Shown: positions 53,976-63,816, counted from the stretch's first letter. The stretch: DNA of 64,000 nucleotides from Candidatus Acidulodesulfobacterium ferriphilum (GCA_004195035.1 SGBD01000001.1:372001-436000); one strand, 5' to 3'. Notes: a model not told the origin generated them from the sequence alone. Translations and numbers: made by a program.

Positions 53976-56405
53976 TTAACCCCTTAAGGTTATTCCGAAC
54001 AGGATGCCCAGCTCTTTTAATAAGTTATCCCTTAATAAGTTTACTTCTTCCATAGTTAAAGTTCTATCGCCCGCTATCGCGTCATATCTTATAAGAAAGG
54101 ATACTTTGCCTTCTTCTATTTGCTTGCCCGTGTAAATATCCGCCAGCCTTACATTTCTGATTAATTCCGAAAAGCTCTTTATATACTTTTCAATACTCCC
54201 GTATTCTATATTTGAATCCGCAATAATCGAAATATCCTGCTCTATTGCCGGATATTTGGGCGGTATAACGAATGCCTTTTTTAATGAAATAAATTCTTTA
54301 AGGGAGTCTAAATCGATATCAAAGACAAATGTCTTGTATTCTATCCCGAACTCTTCCAATATATTCCTCTTTATTTCACCAAAAATACCTATCCTTTTTT
54401 TACCTGTTAAAACTTCCAAAGAAGTATCAATATCAAATATAGGGTTATCCTCTATTTTAGAATAAACAATTTTTTTAAGACCTAATTCTTTAAGTAAAAA
54501 TTCTATTATGCCTTTGCCGGCGTAAAATTCCGTTTCTTGTTTATCAAATTTTATCCCGCTGCATAACAGTCCGCACAAGACATTTTGTTCCAAAACAGGG
54601 TAATTATCCGAAGGTTCGTTTACATAAGTCTTGCCAATCTCGAATATCTTTATGTTTTTATATTTTTTTGAATTTTGAGATAAAACCCTCAGGATATCGG
54701 GGACTAAACTTGTTCTAAAATATGTATAGTCCGCCGAAATCGGGTTTTTTAGTTCCAAAATTTTATCCTTTTTACTACCCGATATTCTAAGCTCAAGCTC
54801 TCCGACTAACGACGGGTTTATTACTTCGATAAAACCGTTATATCTTAATAAATCTCTAAGCATCGTAGATGTTTCGTGATTTATGTTTTTGGGGGGCGGA
54901 TTTAAAACGCCGTACGGAATTGAGGATTTAATATTTTCATAGCCGTATATCCTGAGGACATCCTCGTAAATATTAACTTTATCCGATATATCGTTTCTAA
55001 AATACGGAGGAACGGCTTCAAATATATCTCCATTTTCGTTAATTTTAGACTTTACCACGCTAACATCATATCCAAGCCTCGATAGAATATTTAATACTTT
55101 GCCGTTTTCAATTGCCTCGCCCGAAAATTCAAATAAATCCTTGAACTTCATCGAATAACTTTGCGGCTTTTCCACTTCTTTAATATCATAAGCATAGCAT
55201 TCAACCTTCGCACCTTGGATATACTTTTTCACTAAATATATAAACCTCTTAATTCCTAAAACGGAAACTAACGGGTGCAGCCCCTTTTCAAACCTTGTAG
55301 ATGCGTCGGTTCTCAGGGAAAGTATCCTTGAAGTCCGCCTAATGCTCGACATATCGAAATTTGCCGATTCAACGACGATAGAATTCGAATTTTCGTCAAT
55401 TTCACTATTTAAAGCCCCCATGATTCCCGCAAGGGCTATTATTTTTTGTCCGCATTCTACGACAATATCCCCGTTCATTAATTTTCTTTCCTTACCGTCT
55501 ATAGTAAAAACAGACTCCCCGTCACCTGCCGATCTAATATTTATTTGCTTTTCGCCAAGCTTTTTTTCGTCGAAGGCGTGAAGCGGCTGAGATGTCTCAA
55601 GCATAACGATATTTGTTAAATCCACGACATTGTTAATTGGTCTAACTCCGCTTTTTATCAGTTTGTTTTTAATATCTGCGCCCGACTCTTTTATCTTTAT
55701 ATTGCTAATTTTAACCGCAATATAAGCAGGAATCAAATCCCTGTTTTCTACATTAACGGTTAATTTATCGTTTTGGGCGCCATAAAATTTTCCCGGGATG
55801 ATTTCTATATCATTATAAATTTCGGGTAAAATAATTTCTTTGTTAATTATGGCGGATAACTCGTACGCAAACCCCAATACTCCAAATAAATCGGGTCTAT
55901 TAGGCTCAAGGTCAAATTCTAAAACAGTATCGTCAAGATTAAAGATTTCGTATGCCGTTGCGCCGACTTCTTCGAAAGGAAATTTTATAATGGATGGCAT
56001 ATTTAACTGAAAGCCTAAATCCTTTTCGGAGCAAAATGCCGCCTCCGAAATAACGCCAAAGATTGCTTTATCCCTTATCTTTAACCCGTGTTCGAAAACA
56101 GCCCCCTTTGTTGCAATCAGCGGTTTCTCCCCAACCTTAATATCAAGACCCGCCTTCGTAAAAACCACCTTTTTCATTCCGATAATTTCACCGCCGTAAA
56201 CTCCTGCAATTCCAAACTTATCGTTCGAAGGGTGTTCGCTAATAGACCGTATTTCCCCGACGACGATATTCTTGAAAGATTTTTTCAAAAAATATGGAAT
56301 TATTTTTTCAACCTCCATAGTTCTATTATTAAAAAGATTCGCAATCTTTTCGCTGTCCATATCGAAATCAATAAACTCTTTAAGCCAATTTAAGCTGACC
56401 TTCAA
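53976..56405 (-). CDS. pheT: Phenylalanyl-tRNA synthetase beta subunit
   Basis: Large subunit of the alpha2-beta2 enzyme charging tRNA-Phe. Domains in its 809 residues run: EMAP-II-like tRNA-binding domain (about 40-150), B5, B3/B4 editing region, the inactive synthetase-like core (from about 480, with VINPSLVGELELR), and the C-terminal anticodon-binding FDX-ACB domain with KYPAIEQDISIIAD and FLIRYDAIAGDRTLT. The start is TTG, supported by AAGGAGGA ten bases upstream. Unusually, pheS is about 3.7 kb away with four other gene ends between. Confidence 0.96.
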   Translation of the reverse strand: MKVSLNWLKEFIDFDMDSEKIANLFNNRTMEVEKIIPYFLKKSFKNIVVGEIRSISEHPSNDKFGIAGVYGGEIIGMKKVVFTKAGLDIKVGEKPLIATKGAVFEHGLKIRDKAIFGVISEAAFCSEKDLGFQLNMPSIIKFPFEEVGATAYEIFNLDDTVLEFDLEPNRPDLFGVLGFAYELSAIINKEIILPEIYNDIEIIPGKFYGAQNDKLTVNVENRDLIPAYIAVKISNIKIKESGADIKNKLIKSGVRPINNVVDLTNIVMLETSQPLHAFDEKKLGEKQINIRSAGDGESVFTIDGKERKLMNGDIVVECGQKIIALAGIMGALNSEIDENSNSIVVESANFDMSSIRRTSRILSLRTDASTRFEKGLHPLVSVLGIKRFIYLVKKYIQGAKVECYAYDIKEVEKPQSYSMKFKDLFEFSGEAIENGKVLNILSRLGYDVSVVKSKINENGDIFEAVPPYFRNDISDKVNIYEDVLRIYGYENIKSSIPYGVLNPPPKNINHETSTMLRDLLRYNGFIEVINPSLVGELELRISGSKKDKILELKNPISADYTYFRTSLVPDILRVLSQNSKKYKNIKIFEIGKTYVNEPSDNYPVLEQNVLCGLLCSGIKFDKQETEFYAGKGIIEFLLKELGLKKIVYSKIEDNPIFDIDTSLEVLTGKKRIGIFGEIKRNILEEFGIEYKTFVFDIDLDSLKEFISLKKAFVIPPKYPAIEQDISIIADSNIEYGSIEKYIKSFSELIRNVRLADIYTGKQIEEGKVSFLIRYDAIAGDRTLTMEEVNLLRDNLLKELGILFGITLRG

Positions 56406-56438
56406 CTCTTTTAAATCCTCCTTAAAATAAAAATTAAA

Positions 56439-57428
56439 CTAACCGAATAAGCCGGGTTGCATCAATAATGAACTGCGGGTATCGGATTTTTCTTCATAAA
56501 TGTCATTATATACGATTCTTAATTCATCCATAACTTCCGCTAAATCAAGTATGCCGTTTTTATCTAATTTTAACGCTACTACCCCGTTTCTTCCCAGCAA
56601 AGATTTTAAACCGGAGTTATCTTTTGAATCCATAAGTTCTTTAGCGTATTCGGGAACAAAAACCGGCCTTTTTTGCTTTAAAGAAAAACCGCAAGTTTTC
56701 ATGGTTCCGCCATTTACAGGAGACGATATAGCGAATGTCCCGAGGCTTGAACCGCTCTGGAGCCTGTCTCTCGCAATTAAATTTTTAGCGCTAATTTTTG
56801 AATACAGGGGAAACTCGGAAACTATTGCTCCGTTGCGCAAAATAATTTCTTGATAAAGATTCCTGTTTTCAGGCGGATATACGGATTCTAATAATCCTGA
56901 GCCGATATACGCAACGGTATAACAGTTGTTTTTTAACGCAGTTTTATGCGCAACGGCATCTATCCCCATGGCAAGACCGCTTATTATCGAAAACCCGGAT
57001 GAACAAAGCTGCTCCGTTAAATTTTGCGCCAGATTCAATGAATAATCAGGCGGATTTCTCTGTCCGACAACCGCAGCCGCAAATTTTAAGTTTTCCTTCA
57101 AAACCCCCTTATAGTACAAAATTATCGGCTTGTTTCTTATAAAGTTTAAATTATAAGGATAAAACGGCGAGTTATATGTTATAATTTTAATCCCATTTTT
57201 TGAAGCATCTTCGATTTCATTGATAGCTTCAAAAAATGCCGTCCTGACAATCCTCGTATTCCTTAAAATTTCTATCTGTTCATCCTTCAGTCCTGCCTTT
57301 AAGAAATCCGGTTTCCCTGCATCAAAAATATCGCACGGATTTTTAAATGTTTTCAGTAAAAGAAAGATATGAATATTTTTTAATCCTTTAATTTTTTTTA
57401 GCGCAAGGGTACATATTAAATCATCCAT
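56439..57428 (-). CDS. dprA: DNA processing protein DprA
   Basis: Loads RecA on incoming single-stranded DNA during transformation and may act in general recombination. The Rossmann-like core reads VGQRNPPDYSLNLAQ, SGLAMGIDAVAHKTAL and GSGLLESVYPPENRNLY, with RDRLQSG later. The frame extends to GTG 57437, but ATG at 57428 has AAGGTG six bases upstream and overlaps the comF stop. From that ATG the protein is 329 residues, without a clear C-terminal winged helix beyond a short tail. Confidence 0.93.
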   Translation of the reverse strand: MDDLICTLALKKIKGLKNIHIFLLLKTFKNPCDIFDAGKPDFLKAGLKDEQIEILRNTRIVRTAFFEAINEIEDASKNGIKIITYNSPFYPYNLNFIRNKPIILYYKGVLKENLKFAAAVVGQRNPPDYSLNLAQNLTEQLCSSGFSIISGLAMGIDAVAHKTALKNNCYTVAYIGSGLLESVYPPENRNLYQEIILRNGAIVSEFPLYSKISAKNLIARDRLQSGSSLGTFAISSPVNGGTMKTCGFSLKQKRPVFVPEYAKELMDSKDNSGLKSLLGRNGVVALKLDKNGILDLAEVMDELRIVYNDIYEEKSDTRSSLLMQPGLFG

Positions 57429-58011
57429 TAAAATCACCTTGCAATTTGCCGTAATCTCCGGATGTTTTTCCCAGAAAAAGACCCGTAACCGAATTAGCCC
57501 CCTTTTTCAATAAAGTTTGTTTTATTTGTCTAAATGTTGCTCCCGTGGTAATAATATCGTCAAATAAAATAATATTTTTTGATTTTAGTTCACTTTTGTT
57601 TTTAATTAAAATAGAGCTTATAGAGCTTTTTTTATATTTTGCTCCCGTTATATGATTGGGTTTATGCCCTTTAATGCAAACTACTTCATCCTTTAAATAA
57701 CCGATCAAGCCGGCCGAGTTTAAATATGAACAAACTATGCTGTTCGGATAAATGTCGAGATAAGAACTGCTTGGCGGCACAGGTAAAATTAAATCGTACG
57801 GATAAAAGTAGTAATAAATTATATTGCTCAAAAGTCTTGCAAAAAATGATATTATTTTATAATCTCCTTTTTTGTACCGCAGTATTAATTCGGAATATTC
57901 ATCTAAAGAGGAACTGGTATCTTTTTTATTTCTTGGAATATAATTTCTTATGTAAAAATATTCCCCGTCGCCGCCTATATTTATACTATTTTTTAAAATT
58001 TTGCTTTGCAT
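57421..58011 (-). CDS. ComF-family phosphoribosyltransferase-like protein
   Basis: A 196-residue protein with the PRPP-binding motif IILFDDIITTGATFRQI near the C-terminus and DLILPVPPSSSYLDIYPNS in the middle, as in ComF/GntX proteins. The four-cysteine zinc domain normally at the N-terminus of ComF is missing; the first 70 residues contain no cysteine. It runs straight into dprA (stop and start overlap), so a competence or DNA-uptake link is inferred. Enzyme activity of the family is not established. Confidence 0.82.
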   Translation of the reverse strand: MQSKILKNSINIGGDGEYFYIRNYIPRNKKDTSSSLDEYSELILRYKKGDYKIISFFARLLSNIIYYYFYPYDLILPVPPSSSYLDIYPNSIVCSYLNSAGLIGYLKDEVVCIKGHKPNHITGAKYKKSSISSILIKNKSELKSKNIILFDDIITTGATFRQIKQTLLKKGANSVTGLFLGKTSGDYGKLQGDFNG

Positions 58012-58056
58012 CTCGGGTAAAGGTTATTAAAAATAAAAACGCATACTGATTTTATT

Positions 58057-60099
58057 ATGATAAATCTTTATTTTAAAAATTTCAATTTTAATCTATCAAA
58101 CTTTATAGGAATTGCCATTTTTTCGGAGGATAAGAAAAAATCATTTATAAAAAATCTGACAAATTTGGAATTGGATTATAATGTCATATCCTTTATTAAA
58201 ATGAAATCTTCTTTACGGCTTTATAATAAAAATAAAATTTCCCGTCCGCTTAATTTTCCTTTAAAAGACATCGAAGAACTTTTCTCTTCAAAGTTTATAA
58301 TTTTAGAAGATTTGTTTATAGAAAATCTGACGGATGCCGTTTTATTTAATGCGATATGCGATTTTGTTTTGCATAACAAAATTATTTTATGCCCAGTAAT
58401 TGCGGACAATTTTGATTTACAAAGGATATACGATAATTTTAATAAAAATTTTTATGAAGATTTAATTATAGATATTTTTAAACTTCGCCTCGGGCTTCTG
58501 ACGGCCACAAGAATAATTTATGATAGAAGCTCCGAATTTGCTACGGCTATAACTTATATTATTAAAAAGATAAGCGAACTTGGATTTCTCCGTCACGGTT
58601 CAAACCGGCAAAACCCGTTTGGCAATCCCTGCTTAAAATTTATGGGCAAAGATAATTTTACAATAATGCTTAGAATCCACCCTCTAAAAAAAATTATCGC
58701 CATAAGAGATGAATTTATAGGAGATTCTAAAATAATGTTGAATATTTCATTTAACGATATTTATTTCAACCCCGATGAAATAATTAATAAAATTAAGATA
58801 TTCCCATTTATTGTTCGGGGCATTAAAAATGTTCCGAATAATAAAAAAACTGTGAAATTTAAATATGACAAATTAAGTAAAATTCAGGATATTTCTATAA
58901 AAGAATTAAATTCGGCTCATCTTGTTATAGCAGGGGCTGGTTCGGGGAAAACCAGACTGATCGTAAATAAATTCTTATATCTTATGAATTTTATGCCCCC
59001 GGGTGAAATTTTGGTATTAACATATACGAATAACGCCGCTGATGAAATAAAAAACCGCATTGGCCGCCTTTGCACAGGCGATAATCTTAATATAAAAAAA
59101 ATATTAAATATTACGACATACCATAGTTTTTTCTACTCAATCATCAGGGAATATTATTTAGAACTTGGATTTAAGTCTGCGCCGTTAGTAAAGGAACAGG
59201 CTTGCGAAAATATTAAAAGCGGTTTTATATCTTACGACGACATGATTTTAAATGTCTTAAAATTATTTAAAAATAAGAATATAGTTTATGATATTGCAAG
59301 CCGGTTTAAATATATTTTAGTTGATGAATATCAGGATCTGGATTTTTTAAGCGATATTATTATCAAAAAAATAGACAGCGGCAGAGGCATTACGATGTAC
59401 GCGGGGGATGACGATCAATCTATCTATGGTTTTAACGGCGGCGATTCAACAAATCTTCTTTTCTTCGATTTATTTTATTCTTCGGGAAAATTGTTTATAA
59501 TGCAATATAATTACAGGTCTAATTCAAAAATTATAAATTTTTGCAATTCCCTCCTTAATAATATAAATTTTAGATTTCCTAAAAAGATGATTCAATCCGA
59601 AGGTGATAATATGCTGTCCGATGAAAATGCTATCGATATTCTAAGTTTTGAAAGTAAAAATTCGGAGGAAAGATTTATTATTGGCCGGTTTAATTTGTAT
59701 CTGGCTAAGGGGGGGAATGTAGGGATTCTTGTCAGAACGCAAAAAGAGGAGGATAATTTTAAAAAAATTTTAAAAGAAATGAATCCCGAAGTCTATGCAA
59801 ATTCTAAAAATTGGTTTATCGGAACAATCCATAAAAGCAAAGGAATGGAATTTGATACCGTATTTATTGCAAATGCAAATAACGGCAACATACCCCACTC
59901 AAAAAGTTTAACGCAGGCATATAGCAAAAATAAAAAAAGCAAAAATTTAAACCACCCGTTCCAGTTTTTTCTAAATAACGATATTAATGGAAATAGCGCA
60001 TATGATGATGAAATTAAACTATTTTATGTAGCGGTTTCAAGAGCAAAGAAGAAAGTTTTTATAACATACTCAGGCAAGAAGTCCGAATTTTTAGCATAG
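58057..60099 (+). CDS. UvrD/Rep-like superfamily 1 helicase with novel N-terminus
   Basis: The only plus-strand gene in the right half of the window. Residues 286-680 carry SF1A helicase motifs: Walker A IAGAGSGKTRL (about 292-299), motif Ia LTYTNNAADEI, motif II VDEYQD (423-427), motif III GDDDQSIYGFNGG, motif IV YNYRSN, motif V GTIHKSKGMEFD and motif VI YVAVSRAKK. The first 285 residues match nothing recognised and hold no obvious nuclease motif. It is shorter than UvrD, with a reduced 2B domain. Divergent from comF and tail to tail with pheS, one base between stop codons. A role in repair or DNA uptake is inferred. Confidence 0.88.
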   Translation: MINLYFKNFNFNLSNFIGIAIFSEDKKKSFIKNLTNLELDYNVISFIKMKSSLRLYNKNKISRPLNFPLKDIEELFSSKFIILEDLFIENLTDAVLFNAICDFVLHNKIILCPVIADNFDLQRIYDNFNKNFYEDLIIDIFKLRLGLLTATRIIYDRSSEFATAITYIIKKISELGFLRHGSNRQNPFGNPCLKFMGKDNFTIMLRIHPLKKIIAIRDEFIGDSKIMLNISFNDIYFNPDEIINKIKIFPFIVRGIKNVPNNKKTVKFKYDKLSKIQDISIKELNSAHLVIAGAGSGKTRLIVNKFLYLMNFMPPGEILVLTYTNNAADEIKNRIGRLCTGDNLNIKKILNITTYHSFFYSIIREYYLELGFKSAPLVKEQACENIKSGFISYDDMILNVLKLFKNKNIVYDIASRFKYILVDEYQDLDFLSDIIIKKIDSGRGITMYAGDDDQSIYGFNGGDSTNLLFFDLFYSSGKLFIMQYNYRSNSKIINFCNSLLNNINFRFPKKMIQSEGDNMLSDENAIDILSFESKNSEERFIIGRFNLYLAKGGNVGILVRTQKEEDNFKKILKEMNPEVYANSKNWFIGTIHKSKGMEFDTVFIANANNGNIPHSKSLTQAYSKNKKSKNLNHPFQFFLNNDINGNSAYDDEIKLFYVAVSRAKKKVFITYSGKKSEFLA

Positions 60100-60100
60100 G

Positions 60101-61177
60101 TCAAAACTGGCTTAATACATCTAAGTTTCCCTGATAAAGAAATCTTAAATCATTGATGTTGTATTTCAACATTACAATCCTGTCGAATCCCATTCCGAAG
60201 GCAAATCCCCGGTACTCGTTCGGGTCTATCCCTGCATACTTAAAGACATTGGGGTGAACCATGCCGCACGGAATAACCTCTATCCAGCCCGTATGCTTAC
60301 AAATGCCGCATCCCCTGCCTCCGCAAAATACGCATTCTATATCCAAATCAAGGCCCGGCTCCACAAATGGATAAAACGCGGGTCTAAATCTGGTTTTTTT
60401 TGCGCCTAAAAGATATTTAACGGTTTCTTCTAAAATACCTTTTAAATCGGTTAATCTAACATTTTTATCGACGAAAAGCCCTTCCATCTGATTAAACATA
60501 AATAGATGTGTTGCATCGACAGCCTCGTACCTGTAGCATCTGCCCGGCGCTATAACTCTAAACGGAGGAGATTTTTTTTCCATGGTTCTAACCTGAACGC
60601 TCGATGTATGAGTGCGGGGAACAAGTCCGTTCAAAAGATAAAAGGTGTCCCAAACATCCCTTGCAGGATGATTTGCGGGAATATTTAAGGCGTCGAAATT
60701 ATAATATGTGGTTTCTATTTCCGGGCCTTCGGCTATTTCAAAACCCATCGAGGAAAAAAAATTAACGGCTTCCTCGAGAACTGCCGTAATAGGATGTTTA
60801 TGGAATTTTTCGATATAAGCGCCGGGAACGGTTAAATCTAATTTATGTTTTTTAAGCAGCCCTATTTTACCGGCTTCTAATAATTCGTTTTTTTTATTTT
60901 GATAAAATACTTCTATCTGCTTCTTGACTTCGTTGGCTTTAGACCCTATATTCTTTTTTTCTTCGGGGCTTAAAGAATAAATTAAATGAAGTATTTCGGT
61001 GAGTTTGCCTTTTTTGCCGCAAAAAAATTTAAATCGATTTTCCAACTCGGATAAATCTCTCGCAGCCTTTAATTCATCTAATGCGTTTTCTAAAATTTCG
61101 CCGATTTTACTTAAAAACGGGCTTTGCCGATTTGAATCCGCACCCGGCTCGGCGCCGTTCCCGATTTCGTTATTCAT
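60101..61177 (-). CDS. pheS: Phenylalanyl-tRNA synthetase alpha subunit
   Basis: Catalytic subunit for Phe-tRNA formation. An N-terminal coiled-coil tRNA-binding region (about 20-100) precedes the class II core: HPITAVLEEAVNFFSSMGF, the Phe pocket segment NFDALNIPANHPARDVWDTFY, motif 2 RVIAPGRCYRYEAVDATH and motif 3 GFAFGMGFDRIVMLKY. A CVFCGGRGCGICKHTGW stretch carries four cysteines that may bind zinc. It is 358 residues long. It is not adjacent to pheT. Confidence 0.97.
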   Translation of the reverse strand: MNNEIGNGAEPGADSNRQSPFLSKIGEILENALDELKAARDLSELENRFKFFCGKKGKLTEILHLIYSLSPEEKKNIGSKANEVKKQIEVFYQNKKNELLEAGKIGLLKKHKLDLTVPGAYIEKFHKHPITAVLEEAVNFFSSMGFEIAEGPEIETTYYNFDALNIPANHPARDVWDTFYLLNGLVPRTHTSSVQVRTMEKKSPPFRVIAPGRCYRYEAVDATHLFMFNQMEGLFVDKNVRLTDLKGILEETVKYLLGAKKTRFRPAFYPFVEPGLDLDIECVFCGGRGCGICKHTGWIEVIPCGMVHPNVFKYAGIDPNEYRGFAFGMGFDRIVMLKYNINDLRFLYQGNLDVLSQF

Positions 61178-61260
61178 AATGGTAATTTTATAATATTTTA
61201 AATTATTTTCCTATAAATCTTTATTATGAAATATAATAGCATGGCAAAAAAGTTAAAGAA

Positions 61261-61348
61261 TGGTGCCGAGGGCCGGAATCGAACCGGCACGGAACAAAGT
61301 TCCGAGGGATTTTAAGTCCCTTGCGTCTACCATTTCCGCCACCCCGGC
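61261..61348 (-). tRNA. tRNA-Leu (anticodon UAA)
   Basis: Read on the minus strand the gene begins GCCGGGGTGGCGGAA and ends CCTCGGCACCA, so CCA is encoded. The acceptor stem pairs with one G-U. The anticodon loop CTTAAAA gives UAA, reading UUA codons. A long variable arm (about TCGGAACTTTGTTCCG) marks a class II tRNA, and the T loop GTTCGATTC is intact. Confidence 0.96.
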
Positions 61349-61422
61349 ATTTTATTTAAAGCGCGGCGATTAAAAATATAATTTAACAATAATTTATTAT
61401 CGCGGCAAAAGTGTTTTTACCT

Positions 61423-62880
61423 TTACCATGTACCTGTCCTGAGATATTCATTTATGGAGACCGCAGCCTTTTTGCCTGCCCCCATCGCCAGTATAACGGT
61501 TGCCGCGCCCGTTACAATATCGCCGCCTGCGAAAACGCCCTTTTTTGTGGTTCTTCCTGTATTTTCATCGGCAACTATGTGTCCCCATTTATTTAAATCC
61601 ATCCCCGGCGTGGAATTCGGCACAATAGGGTTTGCATTAGTTCCAATCGCAATAACAGCGGCTTCTATAGCGGTTATAAACTCCGATCCCTTAATCGGGA
61701 TAGGTCTTCTTCTGCCGCTTTCATCCGGCTCTCCCAGTTCCATTCTCTGGCATTCGACAGCCTTAACATTTTGATTTTCGTCACCGATAAACCTTACGGG
61801 ATTAATTAAAAATTCAAATTTAATCCCTTCCTCTTCGGCGTGGTGCACCTCTTCAAGCCTTGCCGTCATCTCCTTTCTTGAGCGTCTATAAAAAATCCGC
61901 GCATCCTCGTATCCAAGCCGCAAACCTGTTCTTACCGCATCCATTGCGGTATTGCCTGCGCCAAATACGACAAGAGTTTTGCCACATTTCATCGGCGTAT
62001 CGTATTCAGATTTATTGTATGCGCGCATTAAATTAACCCTCGTAAGAAACTCGTTTGCCGAATAAACACCGTTTAGTTCTTCCCCCGGTATATTAAGAAA
62101 TTTTGGCGTTCCGGCGCCGGTTCCGATAAAGACGGCGCTATATCCCTTTTTTTCAAGTAATTCATCTACCGTAAAAGTTTTTCCTATAACAGCATTTGTA
62201 AAAATCTCAACGCCCATATCCTCTAAAACCTTTAGCTCTCTCAAAAGTATTTCCTTTGGAAGCCTGAACTCGGGAATCCCGTACATTAAAACACCCCCAA
62301 TTTCGTGGAGCGCTTCAAATATGGAAACACTGTACCCCATTTTGCATAAGTCTCCCGCCACCGTCAAGCCTGCAGGTCCGCCCCCTATGACGGCAACTTT
62401 TTTACCTTTGTCGGCTTTTACCGTAATACCGGTATTTCCGTATTTTGCCTCATAGTCGGCAACAAATCTTTCTAAATTGCCGATTGCGACGGACGGCGTA
62501 TCTTTTCTTCTGCCAATCACGCATAGTTTTTCACATTGGTCTTCCTGCGGACAAACTCTGCCGCAAATTGCGGGAAGGGAGTTAGTCTCTTTAATCTTTT
62601 TAGCGGCAGCCAAAAAATCGCCTTTCTCGATAAGGTTTATAAAACCGAGGATATCAATATTTACAGGACATCCTTTTACGCATTCGGGCACTTCGCTTTT
62701 GCACTGAATGCACCTTTTAGCCTCTTCTATTGCTTCTTCGGGAGAATATCCGTAAGGCACCTCCTTGAAGTTTCGCTTCCTTTCTTCGGGGGGCTGGGAA
62801 GCCATCTCATGTCTTTTAATTTTAAGACGGGCCTTCGTGTCCAATGAATTGTCTTTGTTTAAATCTTTACCCTCATCCAT
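61423..62880 (-). CDS. NfnB/SudB or GltD-type NADPH-dependent flavoprotein oxidoreductase
   Basis: A 485-residue protein of the glutamate synthase small-subunit family. N-terminal cysteines in RCIQCKSEVPECVKGCPVNID and ICGRVCPQEDQCEKLC bind two iron-sulfur clusters. Next come a FAD-binding VAVIGGGPAGLTVAGDL, a second dinucleotide site VVFGAGNTAMDAVRTGL and the C-terminal GVFAGGDIVTGAATVILAMG. The partner encoded just upstream (the NfnA-like subunit) makes an electron-bifurcating NfnAB transhydrogenase or SudAB sulfide dehydrogenase more likely than glutamate synthase; no GltB is present. Confidence 0.92.
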   Translation of the reverse strand: MDEGKDLNKDNSLDTKARLKIKRHEMASQPPEERKRNFKEVPYGYSPEEAIEEAKRCIQCKSEVPECVKGCPVNIDILGFINLIEKGDFLAAAKKIKETNSLPAICGRVCPQEDQCEKLCVIGRRKDTPSVAIGNLERFVADYEAKYGNTGITVKADKGKKVAVIGGGPAGLTVAGDLCKMGYSVSIFEALHEIGGVLMYGIPEFRLPKEILLRELKVLEDMGVEIFTNAVIGKTFTVDELLEKKGYSAVFIGTGAGTPKFLNIPGEELNGVYSANEFLTRVNLMRAYNKSEYDTPMKCGKTLVVFGAGNTAMDAVRTGLRLGYEDARIFYRRSRKEMTARLEEVHHAEEEGIKFEFLINPVRFIGDENQNVKAVECQRMELGEPDESGRRRPIPIKGSEFITAIEAAVIAIGTNANPIVPNSTPGMDLNKWGHIVADENTGRTTKKGVFAGGDIVTGAATVILAMGAGKKAAVSINEYLRTGTW

Positions 62881-62950
62881 AATTATTTACTCACAATATA
62901 TAAATAAAATATTTAATTTAGTTCATTCACAAATTAAAAATGAAAAACGG

Positions 62951-63790
62951 TTAACTTTGATGATGTTCTTTCGTATGGCATTCATAAGAAGCCTTTTCTT
63001 CTTCCTTATAAAATTTAAGCCTGTTCATAAGATTATCAAAATCAACCTTATGGCCGTCAAAGTCCGGTCCATCCACGCAGGCGAATTTGGTTTTTTTATC
63101 TACAAGCACCCTGCAAGCGCCGCACATACCGGTCCCGTCAATCATGATTGGATTTAGGCTGACGATAGTCTTAATAGACTTATCCCTTGTTAAATCGCTG
63201 ACGGCCTTCATCATAATTACCGGCCCAATTGCAATAACTCTATCTACGGGTTCTTTTTTATCATCTATAAGCTCTTTTAAAACATCCGTAACAATACCCT
63301 TTGTTCCGTAACTGCCGTCGTTTGTAGCAACTAAAAGTTCCGTACTGACGGCCCTCATTTCATCTTCCATTAACAAAAGGTTCTTGCTTCTCGCGCCTAT
63401 AATAGAAATAACTTTATTCCCGCTCTCTTTTAAAGCCTTGGCGATAGGGTAAATTGCCGCTATGCCAAATCCTCCGCCAATGCAAACCACGGTCCCGAAT
63501 TTAATGATTTCCGTAGGAACGCCCAGCGGACCAACCACATCTGCCAAACTATCTCCCACATTCAATTCGCTAAGCATATGCGTTGTTTTGCCGAGCGTTT
63601 GAACTAATATAGTGACGGTTCCGTCATTTTTGTCGGTTTTTGCAATAGTTATAGGTATTCTTTCTCCTTTTCCGTAAACCCTTAAGATGATAAATTGTCC
63701 GGGCAAAGCCTTCGAGGCAATATCGGGAGCCAAAATATTATATAAATTAATACCTTCCCCCATACTTTTTCTGCCAACTATTTCATACAT
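62951..63790 (-). CDS. NfnA/SudA-type ferredoxin-NADP+ oxidoreductase subunit
   Basis: A 279-residue flavoprotein of the dihydroorotate dehydrogenase electron-transfer subunit family. The FAD part has GQFIILRVYGKGERIPITIA, the NAD part VVCIGGGFGIAAIYPIAKAL, and the C-terminus carries cysteines for a [2Fe-2S] cluster in DGTGMCGACRVLVD and FACVDGPDFDGH. Paired with the gene downstream (70-base gap), it fits NfnAB, which couples NADH, NADPH and ferredoxin in anaerobes, or SudAB. Which reaction dominates cannot be read from sequence. Confidence 0.92.
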   Translation of the reverse strand: MYEIVGRKSMGEGINLYNILAPDIASKALPGQFIILRVYGKGERIPITIAKTDKNDGTVTILVQTLGKTTHMLSELNVGDSLADVVGPLGVPTEIIKFGTVVCIGGGFGIAAIYPIAKALKESGNKVISIIGARSKNLLLMEDEMRAVSTELLVATNDGSYGTKGIVTDVLKELIDDKKEPVDRVIAIGPVIMMKAVSDLTRDKSIKTIVSLNPIMIDGTGMCGACRVLVDKKTKFACVDGPDFDGHKVDFDNLMNRLKFYKEEEKASYECHTKEHHQS

Positions 63791-63816
63791 ATCGATCCCT
63801 CATAAGACGAATATTA

